Below are positions 1-8,714 of a DNA stretch of 64,000 nucleotides, piece after piece. Origin of the DNA: Trichocoleus sp. FACHB-40 (lineage in GTDB: Bacteria; Cyanobacteriota; Cyanobacteriia; Cyanobacteriales; FACHB-T130). The stretch lies in assembly GCF_014695915.1 (NCBI RefSeq), contig NZ_JACJPF010000103.1, positions 79,898-143,897 of the forward strand, read 5' to 3'. The position numbers were made by a program, and so were the translations under genes. How positions within the stretch are numbered: position 1 is the first letter of the stretch; every line of letters starts with the position of its first letter. The notes beneath the pieces are model-generated. The model saw only the letters and a list, made by a program, of their open reading frames with translations, had not been told where the DNA came from and ran no database searches.

Positions 1-343
1 GCTGGGTAAACTCTCTAGCCTAATGTTCGATCGCATTATCGTTAAGGAAGACGATGATACGCGGGGACGCGATCGCGGTAATGCCTCTGAGTTAATTTCT
101 CAAGGGATATCCCAAGAAAAGCCAGATGCTCAGTATGAAACTATCCTTGATGAGACGACAGCGATTAACACCGCTCTCGACCAAGCCCCAGAAGGCAGCT
201 TGGTGGTGATTTTACCAGAAAGCGTCACTCGCGCAATTAGCTTAATTGAGGCGCGTCGCCCAGTCGGGGAAAACATCGACAATAACACTATCCCAGTGGA
301 GAACAAAGATAGTGTGAAGTCTTCTGTAGTACAGAAGCTATAA
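1..343 (+). CDS. cphA: Cyanophycin synthetase, 3' end (partial)
   Basis: The open frame is already running at base 2, before the first ATG at 23, so this is the last ~113 codons of a gene cut by the window edge. The residues FDRIIVKEDDDTRGR, the YETILDETTAINTAL stretch and VVILPESVTRAI match the C-terminal Mur-ligase-like domain of cyanophycin synthetase as I know it. That enzyme makes the storage polymer multi-L-arginyl-poly-L-aspartate by ATP-dependent addition of Asp and Arg. The catalytic ATP-grasp and Walker regions lie upstream, outside the window. A hairpin follows the stop. Family identity is fairly secure; nothing can be said of the intact length. Confidence 0.85.
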   Translation, partial: LGKLSSLMFDRIIVKEDDDTRGRDRGNASELISQGISQEKPDAQYETILDETTAINTALDQAPEGSLVVILPESVTRAISLIEARRPVGENIDNNTIPVENKDSVKSSVVQKL

Positions 344-349
344 AAAGGT

Positions 350-387
350 AAAAGGCAAAAAGTGAGGAATTCTTCCTTTTGCCTTTT
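350..387. terminator. Hairpin between convergent cphA and tatA
   Basis: The arms AAAGGCAAAAAG (351-362) and CCTTTTGCCTTT (375-386) pair around a GAGGAATTCTTC centre. The structure sits between two convergent stop codons and has A/T-rich flanks on both sides, so it could end transcription from either direction. Confidence 0.55.
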
Positions 388-391
388 GCCT

Positions 392-568
392 TTATTTATT
401 ATCTTGATTTTCCTGGGATGGTTCCTCGCCTTCGCGATTCATTTCATCCTTAAAGCCACGCAAGGTTTTCCCTAGCGCGCTACCTAATTCTGGAATCTTC
501 TTGGGGCCAAAGATTAAAATAGCAGCGATCGCTACCACACCCACTTCCGGCCATCCTAAACCAAACAT
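392..568 (-). CDS. tatA: Twin-arginine translocase subunit TatA/E
   Basis: A 58-residue protein beginning MFGLGWPEVGVVAIAAILIF and continuing GPKKIPELGSALGKTLRGFK. This is the TatA/Hcf106 layout: one short N-terminal membrane helix, the FGPKK hinge, an amphipathic helix, then a charged tail. TatA subunits oligomerise to form the pore that exports folded twin-arginine proteins across the thylakoid or plasma membrane. AGGAG lies 8 bases before the ATG. It is downstream of, and probably co-oriented with, the kinase genes; a relic of a second copy lies at 2246-2290. A Tat-type signal is seen in the window on the peroxiredoxin at 13475-14026. Identity is secure; TatA versus TatB is judged from the short length. 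Confidence 0.9.
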   Translation of the reverse strand: MFGLGWPEVGVVAIAAILIFGPKKIPELGSALGKTLRGFKDEMNREGEEPSQENQDNK

Positions 569-630
569 ATCACTCTCCTGTAAAACATCTTCATTTAACT
601 AGGACTTACGCACTGAGGGTTTCAAACCTC

Positions 631-830
631 GATCCCCCCGCCTGCGGCGACCCCCTTAATAAGGGGGATAGGGACATCTATCCCCCTTTAAGCCCCCCTT
701 AAAAAGGGGGGCTGATCTCTTAGCCCCCTTAAAAAGGGCGGTTAGGGGCATCTCTTCGCCCGTTAGCCCCTTAATAAGGGGGCTGGGGGCATCTCTTAGC
801 CCCCCTTAATAAGGGGGGTTGGGGGGATCT
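631..830. repeat. Cluster of G/C-run palindromic dispersed repeats
   Basis: About five successive units of the form CCCCCTTAAAAAGGGGG followed by ggttggggg-atct spacing fill the gap between tatA and the first kinase. Each unit can form a hairpin. The same unit recurs at 4716-4794, inside a gene at 29890-29957, and as a partial copy near 62411-62435. Such arrays are common between cyanobacterial genes. No gene is visible in this 290-bp gap. Confidence 0.8.
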
Positions 831-860
831 CTTCGTGTCCTATCAACTCTCGCTACGAGG

Positions 861-2192
861 TCATTTCCTGACATTGATTGGTAATCCTAACCAATCGCTC
901 AGTTCATAAGCCAGCCAGTCGAGTTCCGGTTCAGAAATGATACCGTTACCGCCAAGCTCATATTTTTGCGTACCTACCCAAATAATAATCTTCTGCCTAA
1001 CTTGGTCTACATATTTCACTTCCAACTTATTGATATCTTGTTTCGATGCCGAACTGGGATATTTAAACTTTATTCCAAATATCTCATAAATTAGGGAAAT
1101 TTGTCGCTGATCGAGCCGCAACCTGACTCGGCGAAACAATGCAAACAAAGTCCTCCACAAAGGTAGTATCAGCACCAAAAAGAAAAATTGGCTCATCCAA
1201 GGGATAGAGGCAGAAAAGGCAGAAAACAGAACTACAGCCACAAAAAGGTCAACACAGTACAAGAATACCAAATTAAACTTAAATCCCTCTGGATGGAGGA
1301 GAATTTCTAAATAATCATTGTCTTTTTTCAAAGAAACTTTGCTACCCGTTGGTTTACTAACAACTAAAGGAGCGATTTCTGGTTCTTCCGGCGGCTTTTC
1401 GAGCGTTTGCAGTGCAACGGGCGCAGAAGCTAAGCGGCGGTCTAAACTGGGTTCTATCATCCACCGCAACCATCTGCTAAATGCTGGGCTAGGATTGCAC
1501 GCTTTCTCAAATTGAATGCGTCCATCCTTGTGCGGTAAATCTGCGGGATGAGTTCCCGTCACCAAAGTAATTAAAGTTGCGCCTAAGCTGTAAAGATCGG
1601 ATGATGGAACTGCGCGATCGCCAAATTGTTCTGGCGGCATATAGCCATAAGTTCCCACCACTGTAATTGTTCCGCCTTCCTTGGCGGCGAGAGTCTGCAC
1701 CGAACCGAAATCAACTAAGTAGACTTTGCCAACACTATTACCAGAACGATTTGTTAATAAAATATTGCTAGGTTTAATATCCCGGTGGATGACGGGAGGC
1801 TGACGGCCATGCAGGTAAATTAAAATTTTTAAAAGGTCTTTGGCTAGTTGCTTTACTTCGTCTTCGCTGAAAGTACGTCCAGCTTTAAGATGTTCTTCTA
1901 AAGATTTCCCATCTACATAAGTTTGTACGAGAGCAAATCCTTTACCTGTGGGTAAATCTAGCTCAAAAAAGTCGAGATAGCGGGGAATAGAAGTATGGGA
2001 GATAGTTTTTAAAGTTTCCGCTTCCCGTTGAAATAACTTAAGATCCTCCCAATCAAAATCGTTGCTAAAAGATAATAGCTTGACTACAACTAATTCTTGA
2101 GTTTGGTTGTCACGCGCTAACAGCGTTCTTCGTCCAGCACGTTTACCTAGCTGCTGTTCGATTTGGTAGCGACCTAATAGTTCACCCTTCAT
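861..2192 (-). CDS. Membrane-anchored Ser/Thr protein kinase, copy 1
   Basis: 443 residues from the ATG at 2192 (MKGELLGRYQIEQQLGKRAG). A longer open frame reaches 2276, but its extra 28 codons run through a tatA relic and the paralogue starts at the same MKGE, so I prefer the short form. The N-terminal ~270 residues are a Hanks-type kinase: VVVKLL lysine, VIHRDIKPSNILL catalytic loop, LVDFGSV magnesium loop and YMPPEQF. The glycine-rich loop is unusual (LGKRAGRRTL rather than GxGxxG). The C-terminal part has a hydrophobic pair around VDLFVAVVLFSAFSA and FFFLVLILPLW, suggesting two membrane spans, then a ~90-residue tail. It is one of a tandem pair with 2331-3752, with long stretches identical at DNA level. 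The substrate is unknown. Confidence 0.88.
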   Translation of the reverse strand: MKGELLGRYQIEQQLGKRAGRRTLLARDNQTQELVVVKLLSFSNDFDWEDLKLFQREAETLKTISHTSIPRYLDFFELDLPTGKGFALVQTYVDGKSLEEHLKAGRTFSEDEVKQLAKDLLKILIYLHGRQPPVIHRDIKPSNILLTNRSGNSVGKVYLVDFGSVQTLAAKEGGTITVVGTYGYMPPEQFGDRAVPSSDLYSLGATLITLVTGTHPADLPHKDGRIQFEKACNPSPAFSRWLRWMIEPSLDRRLASAPVALQTLEKPPEEPEIAPLVVSKPTGSKVSLKKDNDYLEILLHPEGFKFNLVFLYCVDLFVAVVLFSAFSASIPWMSQFFFLVLILPLWRTLFALFRRVRLRLDQRQISLIYEIFGIKFKYPSSASKQDINKLEVKYVDQVRQKIIIWVGTQKYELGGNGIISEPELDWLAYELSDWLGLPINVRK

Positions 2193-2245
2193 ACTTTTAC
2201 TATTTTTGTCATTTTTTGTAACAAGAATGAGATTCGTTGAAAAAG

Positions 2246-2290
2246 AGCGATCGCTATTACACTCACTTCCGTCCATCCTAAACCAAACAT
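2246..2290 (-). pseudogene. tatA: Relic of tatA 5' end
   Basis: Read on the minus strand, 45 bases reproduce the start of the intact tatA (codons for MFGLGWTEVSVIAIA) with about five substitutions, ending at the shared GCGATCGC. The preceding leader also resembles the tatA leader (CAGTCTCCGATAAAC versus CACTCTCCTGTAAAAC). After the relic the sequence runs into the kinase copy 1 leader. It is best read as what remains of a duplicated kinase-tatA unit. Confidence 0.75.
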
Positions 2291-2330
2291 ACCAGTCTCC
2301 GATAAACTATCCATGCCCAAATATAGGAGA

Positions 2331-3752
2331 CTAGCTATCAGATGGAAGAACCTGCTCGTTTTTAATGGGTCGTATAATTGGCAATTTCAACCAATCACTC
2401 AGTTCATGAGCGAGCCAGTTGAGTTCCGGTTCAGTCATCACCTCATCAGTAACCAACTCATATTTCTGCGTTCCCGCCCAAATAATAACGCGGGGGCTGA
2501 CCTCAACTTCTCTGCCCCTATGGCCTGTTGCCAAATATTTTCTGGTGTGTTCCAGCATAGTGATGTCTTGTCTTTGTGCTGGCTTAGGAAAATTGAATTT
2601 AAATCCAAATATTTCATAGGTTAAGCTAATTTGCTGCGGATCGATACTTAGCCGAACACGTCCAAACAACCCAAAGAGAATCTGCCATACCATGTGAATG
2701 CCTTGGTACCAAAAAGGTAGAGAGAATAACACCATGAAGAAGTTAATACCGGAAGCTGTAAAGAAGAAGGAACTTGTCCAAATTAATATGAAAGAATTCC
2801 AAGCTATCGCAAAAAAGCACAGCTTTAGAATATTAGAATTCAACCCCGCTGGAGGGATGAGAATTTCTAGAGAATCTGCTTTTTCAGTCACGGAAATTTT
2901 GCTACCAGCGGGTTTCCTCACAGTTACAGGAGCAATGTCTGGTTCCTGCGGCTGCATGAGAGCTTGCAGTGCTTCCTTAGCAGAAGCCAAGCGTCGATTC
3001 AGGTTGGGGTGAGTCATCCGCTTTAACCAATTGATTAAAGAAGGACTGAGATTAACAGTTTTTTCAAATTCAATTTGTAAATCATCGGTTTGCGGTAAAT
3101 CGGCAGGATGCTGACCCGTTGCTAGATATATTAAAGTTGCACTTAAACTATACAAGTCGGATGCGGGAACTGCACGTCCACCAAATTGTTCTGGCGGCAT
3201 ATAGCCATAAGTTCCCACTACTGTAATAGTCCCGCCTTCCTTGGCGGCGAGAGTCTGCACCGAACCAAAATCAACTAAGTAGACTTCACCAACGCTATTA
3301 CCAGAACGATTGGTTAATAAAATATTGCTGGGTTTAATATCGCGGTGGATTACTGCTGGTTGACGGCTATGTAAATAATTGAGAATTTCTAAAATTGCTG
3401 TGGCAATTTCCTTGATATCTGCTTCGCTAAAAGTTCGTCCTCCTTTGAGATGTTCTTCTAAAGATTTCCCTTCTACATAAGTTTGAACGAGGGCAAATCC
3501 TTTGTATGCTGATGAATTTAGCTCGAAATAATCTAAGTAGCGCGGAATAGCCGGATGCGTTAAAGATTTTAAAGTTTCCGCTTCTCGTTCAAATAACTTA
3601 AGCTCCTCCCACTCAAAATCGCTGCTAAAAGACAATAGCTTGACTACGACTAATTCTTGAGTTTGGTTGTCACGCGCTAACAGTGTGCGTCTTCCAGCAC
3701 GTTTACCTAGCTGCTGTTCGATTTGGTAGCGACCTAATACTTCACCCTTCAT
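2331..3752 (-). CDS. Membrane-anchored Ser/Thr protein kinase, copy 2
   Basis: 473 residues, start ATG at 3752 (MKGEVLGRYQIEQQLGKRAG). The kinase domain (about residues 8-270) has the ATP-binding lysine in VVVKLL, HRDIKPSN, VDFGSV and YMPPEQF; the glycine loop is degenerate as in copy 1. Hydrophobic segments around LKLCFFAIAWNSFILIW and FFMVLFSLPFWYQGI predict a membrane hairpin after the kinase, then a tail ending WLAHELSDWLKLPI that parallels copy 1. The N-terminal halves of the copies are nearly identical while the C-terminal halves have diverged. It likely phosphorylates Ser/Thr of unknown partners at the membrane. The leader shares ttcacccttcat with copy 1. Confidence 0.88.
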   Translation of the reverse strand: MKGEVLGRYQIEQQLGKRAGRRTLLARDNQTQELVVVKLLSFSSDFEWEELKLFEREAETLKSLTHPAIPRYLDYFELNSSAYKGFALVQTYVEGKSLEEHLKGGRTFSEADIKEIATAILEILNYLHSRQPAVIHRDIKPSNILLTNRSGNSVGEVYLVDFGSVQTLAAKEGGTITVVGTYGYMPPEQFGGRAVPASDLYSLSATLIYLATGQHPADLPQTDDLQIEFEKTVNLSPSLINWLKRMTHPNLNRRLASAKEALQALMQPQEPDIAPVTVRKPAGSKISVTEKADSLEILIPPAGLNSNILKLCFFAIAWNSFILIWTSSFFFTASGINFFMVLFSLPFWYQGIHMVWQILFGLFGRVRLSIDPQQISLTYEIFGFKFNFPKPAQRQDITMLEHTRKYLATGHRGREVEVSPRVIIWAGTQKYELVTDEVMTEPELNWLAHELSDWLKLPIIRPIKNEQVLPSDS

Positions 3753-3879
3753 ATTTTTACTGCTGTCACTGGCATATATAGGCTGTTATAGCTTTTTTTG
3801 TCCCTGACAAGCTGATATTCTTAACCTACCCGTGTCTGCTGCTGGATTATCGTAGTTAAGAGAAAGCAAATTTTAAGAA

Positions 3880-4614
3880 ATGTTAGAAACTTCAAAGTCT
3901 TCCCTACGCGAACAACAACACCCTCTAATTCGCCAACTGGCTGACACTATTGAAGCAGTTTGGCACAAACACCTCGATCTTTCACCTTACCAACTACCAG
4001 CTGAGTTGGGTTATGTGGAAGGAAGATTAGAGGGAGAAAAGCTGACGATTGAAAATCGCTGCTACCAGTCGCCGCAATTTCGCAAAATGCACCTAGAATT
4101 GGCAAAAGTCGGCACAATGCTGGATATTTTGCATTGCGTGATGTTTCCTCACCCACAATACAATCTGCCGATGTTTGGCTGCGATTTAATCGGTGGTCGG
4201 GGACAAATTAGCGCAGCGATCGCGGATCTTTCTCCCGTCAGCAGCGATCGCTCATTACCCGAAGAATATACTTTTTCCCTGGGGGGGCTACCCACCCCCA
4301 ATTTCTCTCAACCCCGCGAATTACCCGATTGGGGCGATATTTTTTCGGAATTTTGCTTTTTTGTCCGTCCTGGTAGCCCAGAGGAAGAAAATCAGTTTCT
4401 CTCTCGCGTGGAGTCGTTTTTAGAAATTCATTGTCTGAATGCGATCGCAGCCCAGCCAGTAAGTTCTGAAAAACAAGCTGAAATCCTTAACGGGCAGCGC
4501 TACTACTCTACTAAACAGCAGCAGAATGACAAAACTCGTCGGGTGCTAGAAAAAGCCTTTGGTTTGGAGTGGGCAGAACATTATATGACGACTGTTTTGT
4601 TTGACAGCGTTTAG
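3880..4614 (+). CDS. pcyA: Phycocyanobilin:ferredoxin oxidoreductase
   Basis: 244 residues, the usual PcyA size. It reduces biliverdin IX-alpha in two ferredoxin-dependent two-electron steps (through 18-dihydrobiliverdin) to phycocyanobilin, the chromophore of phycobilisomes and cyanobacterial phytochromes. The residues known to be catalytic in Synechocystis PcyA (Glu76, His88, Asp105) are visible, shifted by three, as E73 in MHLELA, H85 in [10 protein letters not shown] and D102 in FGCDLIGG. The C-terminal segments EFCFFVRPG and [10 protein letters not shown] are also characteristic. The gene stands alone, with its own promoter region against the divergent kinases and a strong hairpin after the stop. 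Confidence 0.95.
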   Translation: MLETSKSSLREQQHPLIRQLADTIEAVWHKHLDLSPYQLPAELGYVEGRLEGEKLTIENRCYQSPQFRKMHLELAKVGTMLDILHCVMFPHPQYNLPMFGCDLIGGRGQISAAIADLSPVSSDRSLPEEYTFSLGGLPTPNFSQPRELPDWGDIFSEFCFFVRPGSPEEENQFLSRVESFLEIHCLNAIAAQPVSSEKQAEILNGQRYYSTKQQQNDKTRRVLEKAFGLEWAEHYMTTVLFDSV

Positions 4615-4628
4615 AAAATGTCTGACGT

Positions 4629-4675
4629 AACAAACTCGCGTCCGCGCAAGCGGATGCAAGTTTGTTTCACCGCAC
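4629..4675 (+). terminator. Terminator after pcyA
   Basis: A 17-bp stem (4629-4645 with 4650-4666; one mismatch and one G-T pair) closes on a GCAA loop and is followed within a few bases by a T-containing tract. It lies 15 bases past the pcyA stop. Confidence 0.65.
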
Positions 4676-4676
4676 C

Positions 4677-4842
4677 TTTTTAAGAGGATGTCCCAAAAGT
4701 GTCAAAAGTTAGTTTGATCCCCCCCAGCCCCCCCTTAAAAAAGGGGGAGAATCAAGTCTTAGTCCCCCTTTTTAAGGGGGATTTAGGGGGATCTCCATCC
4801 TCTAAGCGTCTCGATTATGACTTTTCAGACATCCTCTAAAAA
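4677..4842. mobile_element. MITE-like inverted-repeat element carrying a G/C repeat
   Basis: Outer arms of about 22 bases (AAGAGGATGTCCCAAAAGT near 4682-4700; its reverse complement near 4820-4840, 2-3 mismatches) enclose a palindromic CCCCCTTAAAAAAGGGGG block at 4716-4794. There is no coding capacity. The remaining bases of the pcyA-frmA gap (4843-4951) show nothing further. Confidence 0.5.
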
Positions 4843-4951
4843 TAGCTTTCACGAACCACTCCAGCCAAAAGAAGATGTAGAGGGAATTTGAGAGAAAAAG
4901 GGATAATTTCCGGGAAATTAGAGTTGGTGGGTAATGCCTACGCTACTAAAT

Positions 4952-6061
4952 CTAAAATGTGACGACGCTGCGGATAGATTCGCCGTGGTGCATTAAATCA
5001 AAAGCATCATTGATGCGTTCAATCGGCATAACATGAGTGATTAAGTCGTCAATGTTGATTTTACCTTCCATGTACCAATCAACAATTTTCGGGACATCTG
5101 TACGACCTCTAGCACCACCGAAAGCGGAACCTTTCCAAACGCGCCCCGTGACAAGTTGGAAGGGACGAGTGCTGATTTCTTGTCCAGCACCAGCAACGCC
5201 AATAATAACACTAACTCCCCAACCTTTATGGCAGCATTCTAAAGCTTGGCGCATGATATTCACATTACCAACGCACTCGAAGCTATAATCTGCACCGCCT
5301 TTAGTTAAATCTACCAAGTAAGCAACCAAATCGCCTTCGACTTCTTTGGGATTTACAAAGTGAGTCATGCCGAATTTTTCAGCAAGCGATCGCTTACTCG
5401 GATTAATATCAACACCCACAATCATATTAGCGCCAACCAGCCGCGCCCCCTGAATCACATTTAAACCAATGCCGCCCAATCCAAACACTACAACATTGGC
5501 TCCCGGTTCTACTTTTGCAGTGTTGATAACTGCGCCAATGCCAGTAGTAACGCCACAACCGATGTAGCAAACTTTATCAAAAGGGGCATCTTCACGGATT
5601 TTTGCAACGGCAATTTCCGGCAATACTGTATAGTTGGCGAAGGTCGATGTCCCCATGTAATGATGTATCATTTGACCATCAATGGAAAAGCGACTCGTGC
5701 CATCAGGCATTACACCGCGTCCTTGCGTGCTACGAATAGCTTGACATAAATTAGTTTTTCTGCTTAGACAGTATTCGCACTGACGGCATTCTGGAGTGTA
5801 GAGGGGAATTACGCGATCGCCTTCTTTTAAACTACTCACTCCTGCGCCAACTTCTACAACAACGCCAGCGCCCTCATGTCCTAAAATCGCCGGAAACAAA
5901 CCTTCAGGATCGTTACCAGAAAGCGTGTAAGCGTCCGTATGACACACCCCACTCGCCTTAATTTCTATCAGCACCTCGCCCGCCTTGGGGCCATCCAGCC
6001 GTACCGTTTCAATACTTAACGGTTTACCCGCCTCAAATGCTATTGCTGCTTTAACGTCCAC
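4952..6061 (-). CDS. frmA: S-(hydroxymethyl)glutathione dehydrogenase (class III ADH)
   Basis: 369 residues from the GTG at 6061, which has AGGAG eight bases upstream and gives the exact length of E. coli FrmA; an upstream GTG at 6094 lacks such a site. The enzyme oxidises S-hydroxymethylglutathione (formaldehyde plus glutathione) to S-formylglutathione with NAD+. Visible are the catalytic zinc ligands C40 (GVCHTD), H62 (LGHEGAG) and C169 (IGCGVTTG), the structural zinc set C92, C95, C98, C106, and the NAD-binding [26 protein letters not shown] is diagnostic of class III. The next enzyme of the pathway lies at 32321-33169. It is likely cytosolic, for formaldehyde or S-nitrosoglutathione removal. 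Confidence 0.95.
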   Translation of the reverse strand: MDVKAAIAFEAGKPLSIETVRLDGPKAGEVLIEIKASGVCHTDAYTLSGNDPEGLFPAILGHEGAGVVVEVGAGVSSLKEGDRVIPLYTPECRQCEYCLSRKTNLCQAIRSTQGRGVMPDGTSRFSIDGQMIHHYMGTSTFANYTVLPEIAVAKIREDAPFDKVCYIGCGVTTGIGAVINTAKVEPGANVVVFGLGGIGLNVIQGARLVGANMIVGVDINPSKRSLAEKFGMTHFVNPKEVEGDLVAYLVDLTKGGADYSFECVGNVNIMRQALECCHKGWGVSVIIGVAGAGQEISTRPFQLVTGRVWKGSAFGGARGRTDVPKIVDWYMEGKINIDDLITHVMPIERINDAFDLMHHGESIRSVVTF

Positions 6062-6101
6062 GCTCGCGCTCTCCTGTCTAATATCTATAAACACAAAGGT
6101 A

Positions 6102-6132
6102 GCGCTGTCGCGCCGCTTCGCTAACGCAAAGC
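6102..6132. repeat. Dispersed cgcttcgctaacgc-type palindrome
   Basis: A short imperfect palindrome around CGCTTCGCTAACGC in the 110-bp gap upstream of frmA. Relatives are visible near 19997-20022, 32253-32280, 33676-33707 (inside a dead gene) and 58540-58577. Confidence 0.55.
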
Positions 6133-6171
6133 CTCCCTGCTCATTTGCGATTACCTTAGCTTACCTTTGCC

Positions 6172-7716
6172 TTAAAAACTAAAGTCTCGCAACACGCGCT
6201 GGGCTGAATTATAACCCGCCGCACCAATCACAGAACCAGCGGGGTGACAAGCTGCACTGGCAGAATAAAGTCCCGGTATCGGTGTATTGTAAGGCAACCT
6301 GTCAGCAAAACCAAAAGAGTTATCAACGTGATGAATGTGTCCCCGCGTCAAACCGAAGTGTTGTTCTAGCTTCTGGGGATGGAGGGGAAACACTTCTTGA
6401 ACTAATTGTGACGTGTTGGGGGCGAAGCGATCGCATATTTCCAGCAAATGACTAATATATCTGCTTTCTTCCTCATCCCAAGTTGTACCCTCTAATTCAT
6501 AAGGCACCCACTGCACAAACAGCGCTGAATTGTGGTGTTTCTCAGCATCCTGCATAGATGGATCGAGGGTAGTGTGAATATACCACTCAATCGCTGGAAA
6601 ATCCGGGAGGCGACCAGCTTGCACATCAGCGAAAGTGCTACGCAACTGCTGCATCACCTGTGCCTCATCTGGAAGCAGGTGAATTGTAGTGCCGTACTGA
6701 CCGCAATCTTCAGGCAGACAGGTAAATTTTGGCAATCCTTTGAGACATAAATTCACCTTAAAGGTAGAACCGTCTTTTCGATAATTATCGATTCTGGCGT
6801 TGTAATTTGCTGGCAAATTTTTCGCATCAATTATATCGCGCATTCGGAAGGGATCGGCATTCACAATTACAGTATTAGCAGATATTTCCGTATCATTTTG
6901 CAAAACAACGCCTTTGGCAACGCCATTTTCTAGCAGAATTTGCCTCACACCGCATCCCGTTTCTATTTTCGCACCAGCTTTAATTGCAGCATCCGCAAGA
7001 CGTTGAGTTACTGTACCCATACCGCCTTTAATCATCATCCAAGTGCCGTCGCTACCTGGAAGTCTGCACATATTATGAATTAAAAAATTCATCCCCGTAC
7101 CAGGAGTATCCCAAGTGCCATAAAGTCCTGAAAACCCATCAGTCACGGCGTACATTGCTTTTAGCAAATCGCTTTTAAACTCAAAGCGATTCAGATATTC
7201 GCCTACTGATTTTTGACACAAATCAATGAATACCTGACGCAAAGATGGACGCAGGTAGCGTTCTGCTGTATCTTCAATTGAAAGTGGTTCTTCTAGCCAA
7301 GTTGGTGCAATATCTTCCCGAATCTGGGAAATTTCCTCTTGCAACTTCTGGTTAGCTTTCCAGTCAGCTTCAGAGAAAAATTCGGTAAATTGTTGCTGCA
7401 TCGCCTCTATGTCTGAACCGAACAGCAGATACCGCTTGCCTGTAGTGGGGAGAAAGTAGTGCGGGTCACGGCGGATGAGAGGCAAATCTATATCTAAAAT
7501 TTGCAGGAGTTCCGGCGGCATTAATCCCAGCAGGTAAGCACCAGTTGAAATGCTTAATTGTGGCGCAGTTTGAAATGGCTTTTCTGTACGGCAAGCACCG
7601 CCAATAACGGCTTTTTCTTCAACTATTAAAACATCCAATTTTTGGCGTGCTAGTAGTACTGCTGCTACCAAGCCATTGTGACCGGAACCCACGACGAGGA
7701 CATCAACTTTTTTCAT
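6172..7716 (-). CDS. FAD-dependent oxidoreductase of the phytoene desaturase / CrtO-like family
   Basis: 514 residues. The N-terminus DVLVVGSGHNGLVAAVLLAR is a dinucleotide-binding fold, followed by the VIGGACRTEKPF signature of carotenoid-type amine-oxidase-like flavoproteins. MIKGGMGTVTQRLADAAIKA matches the conserved FAD/substrate segment, and the C-terminus GLYSASAACHPAGSVIGAAG is the family's second FAD motif. Relatives include phytoene desaturases, carotene isomerase, the ketolase CrtO and PYROXD2, so the substrate cannot be fixed from motifs; a carotenoid or another polyprenyl/lipid is plausible. The start is preceded by a heptamer repeat array. It may be co-transcribed with the SRPBCC gene upstream (8420-7851). 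Confidence 0.8.
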   Translation of the reverse strand: MKKVDVLVVGSGHNGLVAAVLLARQKLDVLIVEEKAVIGGACRTEKPFQTAPQLSISTGAYLLGLMPPELLQILDIDLPLIRRDPHYFLPTTGKRYLLFGSDIEAMQQQFTEFFSEADWKANQKLQEEISQIREDIAPTWLEEPLSIEDTAERYLRPSLRQVFIDLCQKSVGEYLNRFEFKSDLLKAMYAVTDGFSGLYGTWDTPGTGMNFLIHNMCRLPGSDGTWMMIKGGMGTVTQRLADAAIKAGAKIETGCGVRQILLENGVAKGVVLQNDTEISANTVIVNADPFRMRDIIDAKNLPANYNARIDNYRKDGSTFKVNLCLKGLPKFTCLPEDCGQYGTTIHLLPDEAQVMQQLRSTFADVQAGRLPDFPAIEWYIHTTLDPSMQDAEKHHNSALFVQWVPYELEGTTWDEEESRYISHLLEICDRFAPNTSQLVQEVFPLHPQKLEQHFGLTRGHIHHVDNSFGFADRLPYNTPIPGLYSASAACHPAGSVIGAAGYNSAQRVLRDFSF

Positions 7717-7723
7717 GAGGTCA

Positions 7724-7860
7724 TTGGATTGGGGATTGGGGATTGGGGATTGGGGATTGGGGATTGGGAAAAAGTCTTACCTAGTTCCTAGTCGCTAGCC
7801 CCCAGTCCCCAGTCGCTAGCCCCCAGTCCCCAGTCCCCAGCCCCCAGCCCCTAACCCCCA
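7724..7860. repeat. Two adjacent short tandem repeat (STRR) arrays
   Basis: From 7724 to about 7768 the heptamer GATTGGG repeats six to seven times. From about 7788 to 7860 a second array is built of CCCCAGT and CGCTAGCCCC units. Together they fill the space between two minus-strand genes. Heptamer STRRs are a known cyanobacterial feature. Confidence 0.85.
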
Positions 7861-8420
7861 CAAAGAACCTGCCGCATTTTTCGCATATTAGCAGGCAATT
7901 CCAATTGCATTGCCTGTTCAATAAAAAGTGACGGTACTGGGATAGTGGGCGTTGCTTGCACAGCATAGGTGAGCAAAGTTCCATCCGCGTAATCTTGCAG
8001 ACTTAAATCGGCTGAGAAATCAACAAAACTGCCTTTTTCTAAGCGAAACTGAATTTGCTGCTGAACAATTTCAACTACCCTTAGATAAGCCTCAACCTGG
8101 ATACTGAGAAACAGGAAAGCTTTATTGGCAACTTGATAGAGACGCTTGCAACCTTGATTTAAAGCATCTGGTGGGTGAAGAACCTCCGAACGAATGACAT
8201 CCGGGAAATAATGCACCCATCGGGGGTAATCTGTTAATTGGGGCCAGATAAGCGATCGCGAAGAAGGCAAATACATTTGGGCTGTGACAGCACCACCCCA
8301 AGCAGAATGCTTTCGGGTTTCCAACAAAATCTCGCCTTTTAAAAGCGCCGCTGAGCATCCCTTATTCAGCGGTGAGTCTGAGAAGGCGTCCATCGAGTCC
8401 GACGGAGAAAGTATACTCAT
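7851..8420 (-). CDS. SRPBCC (START/polyketide-cyclase-like) protein
   Basis: 189 residues. After a variable ~35-residue N-terminus, the segment VTAQMYLPSSRSLIWPQLTDYPRWVHYFPDV, read in parts, has the helix-grip START start: a hydrophobic strand, then a helix ending in DYPRWVHYFP. The C-terminal helix around FIEQAMQLELPANMRKMRQ closes the cavity. Members bind hydrophobic ligands or act as cyclases/aromatases; cyanobacterial ones of this length are mostly uncharacterised. The neighbouring carotenoid-type flavoprotein downstream on the same strand suggests a lipid or isoprenoid ligand, but this is inference. The stop overlaps the second STRR array. Confidence 0.75.
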   Translation of the reverse strand: MSILSPSDSMDAFSDSPLNKGCSAALLKGEILLETRKHSAWGGAVTAQMYLPSSRSLIWPQLTDYPRWVHYFPDVIRSEVLHPPDALNQGCKRLYQVANKAFLFLSIQVEAYLRVVEIVQQQIQFRLEKGSFVDFSADLSLQDYADGTLLTYAVQATPTIPVPSLFIEQAMQLELPANMRKMRQVLCGG

Positions 8421-8714
8421 GCTGACTCAGCCACTCCTAGATCAATTTTCCTGAGATTATACTAATTCCATGTCTAGTTAACGTTGCTCTGCCCAAGGGC
8501 AATAGTCAAAGCAAATCAGTCCATCTACCGATTATTCCACCCAGTCTCATTTCAGGAGTCAACGAAAGTGAGCCGTTCTAACGCCGCAACGTCAACCGTG
8601 TTGTATATTTTTGGCATGGCCAGAGCGATCGCATCCACTATCGTGATTCAAAAGAGCGCCATAAACAACCTGAGCAGACGTTAACTAATCGTATACTCTG
8701 TTTTACCATTTATT

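Noticed and set aside
631..830. CRISPR array
   Set aside because: The units are palindromic G/C-run repeats with irregular spacing and no unique spacers.
2193..2276. N-terminal extension of kinase copy 1
   Set aside because: The extra 28 codons overlap a tatA relic read in another frame and are absent from the paralogue.
8484..8684. 66-codon plus-strand ORF
   Set aside because: No ribosome site, no recognisable motif, irregular composition; lies in a short gap and looks like chance.
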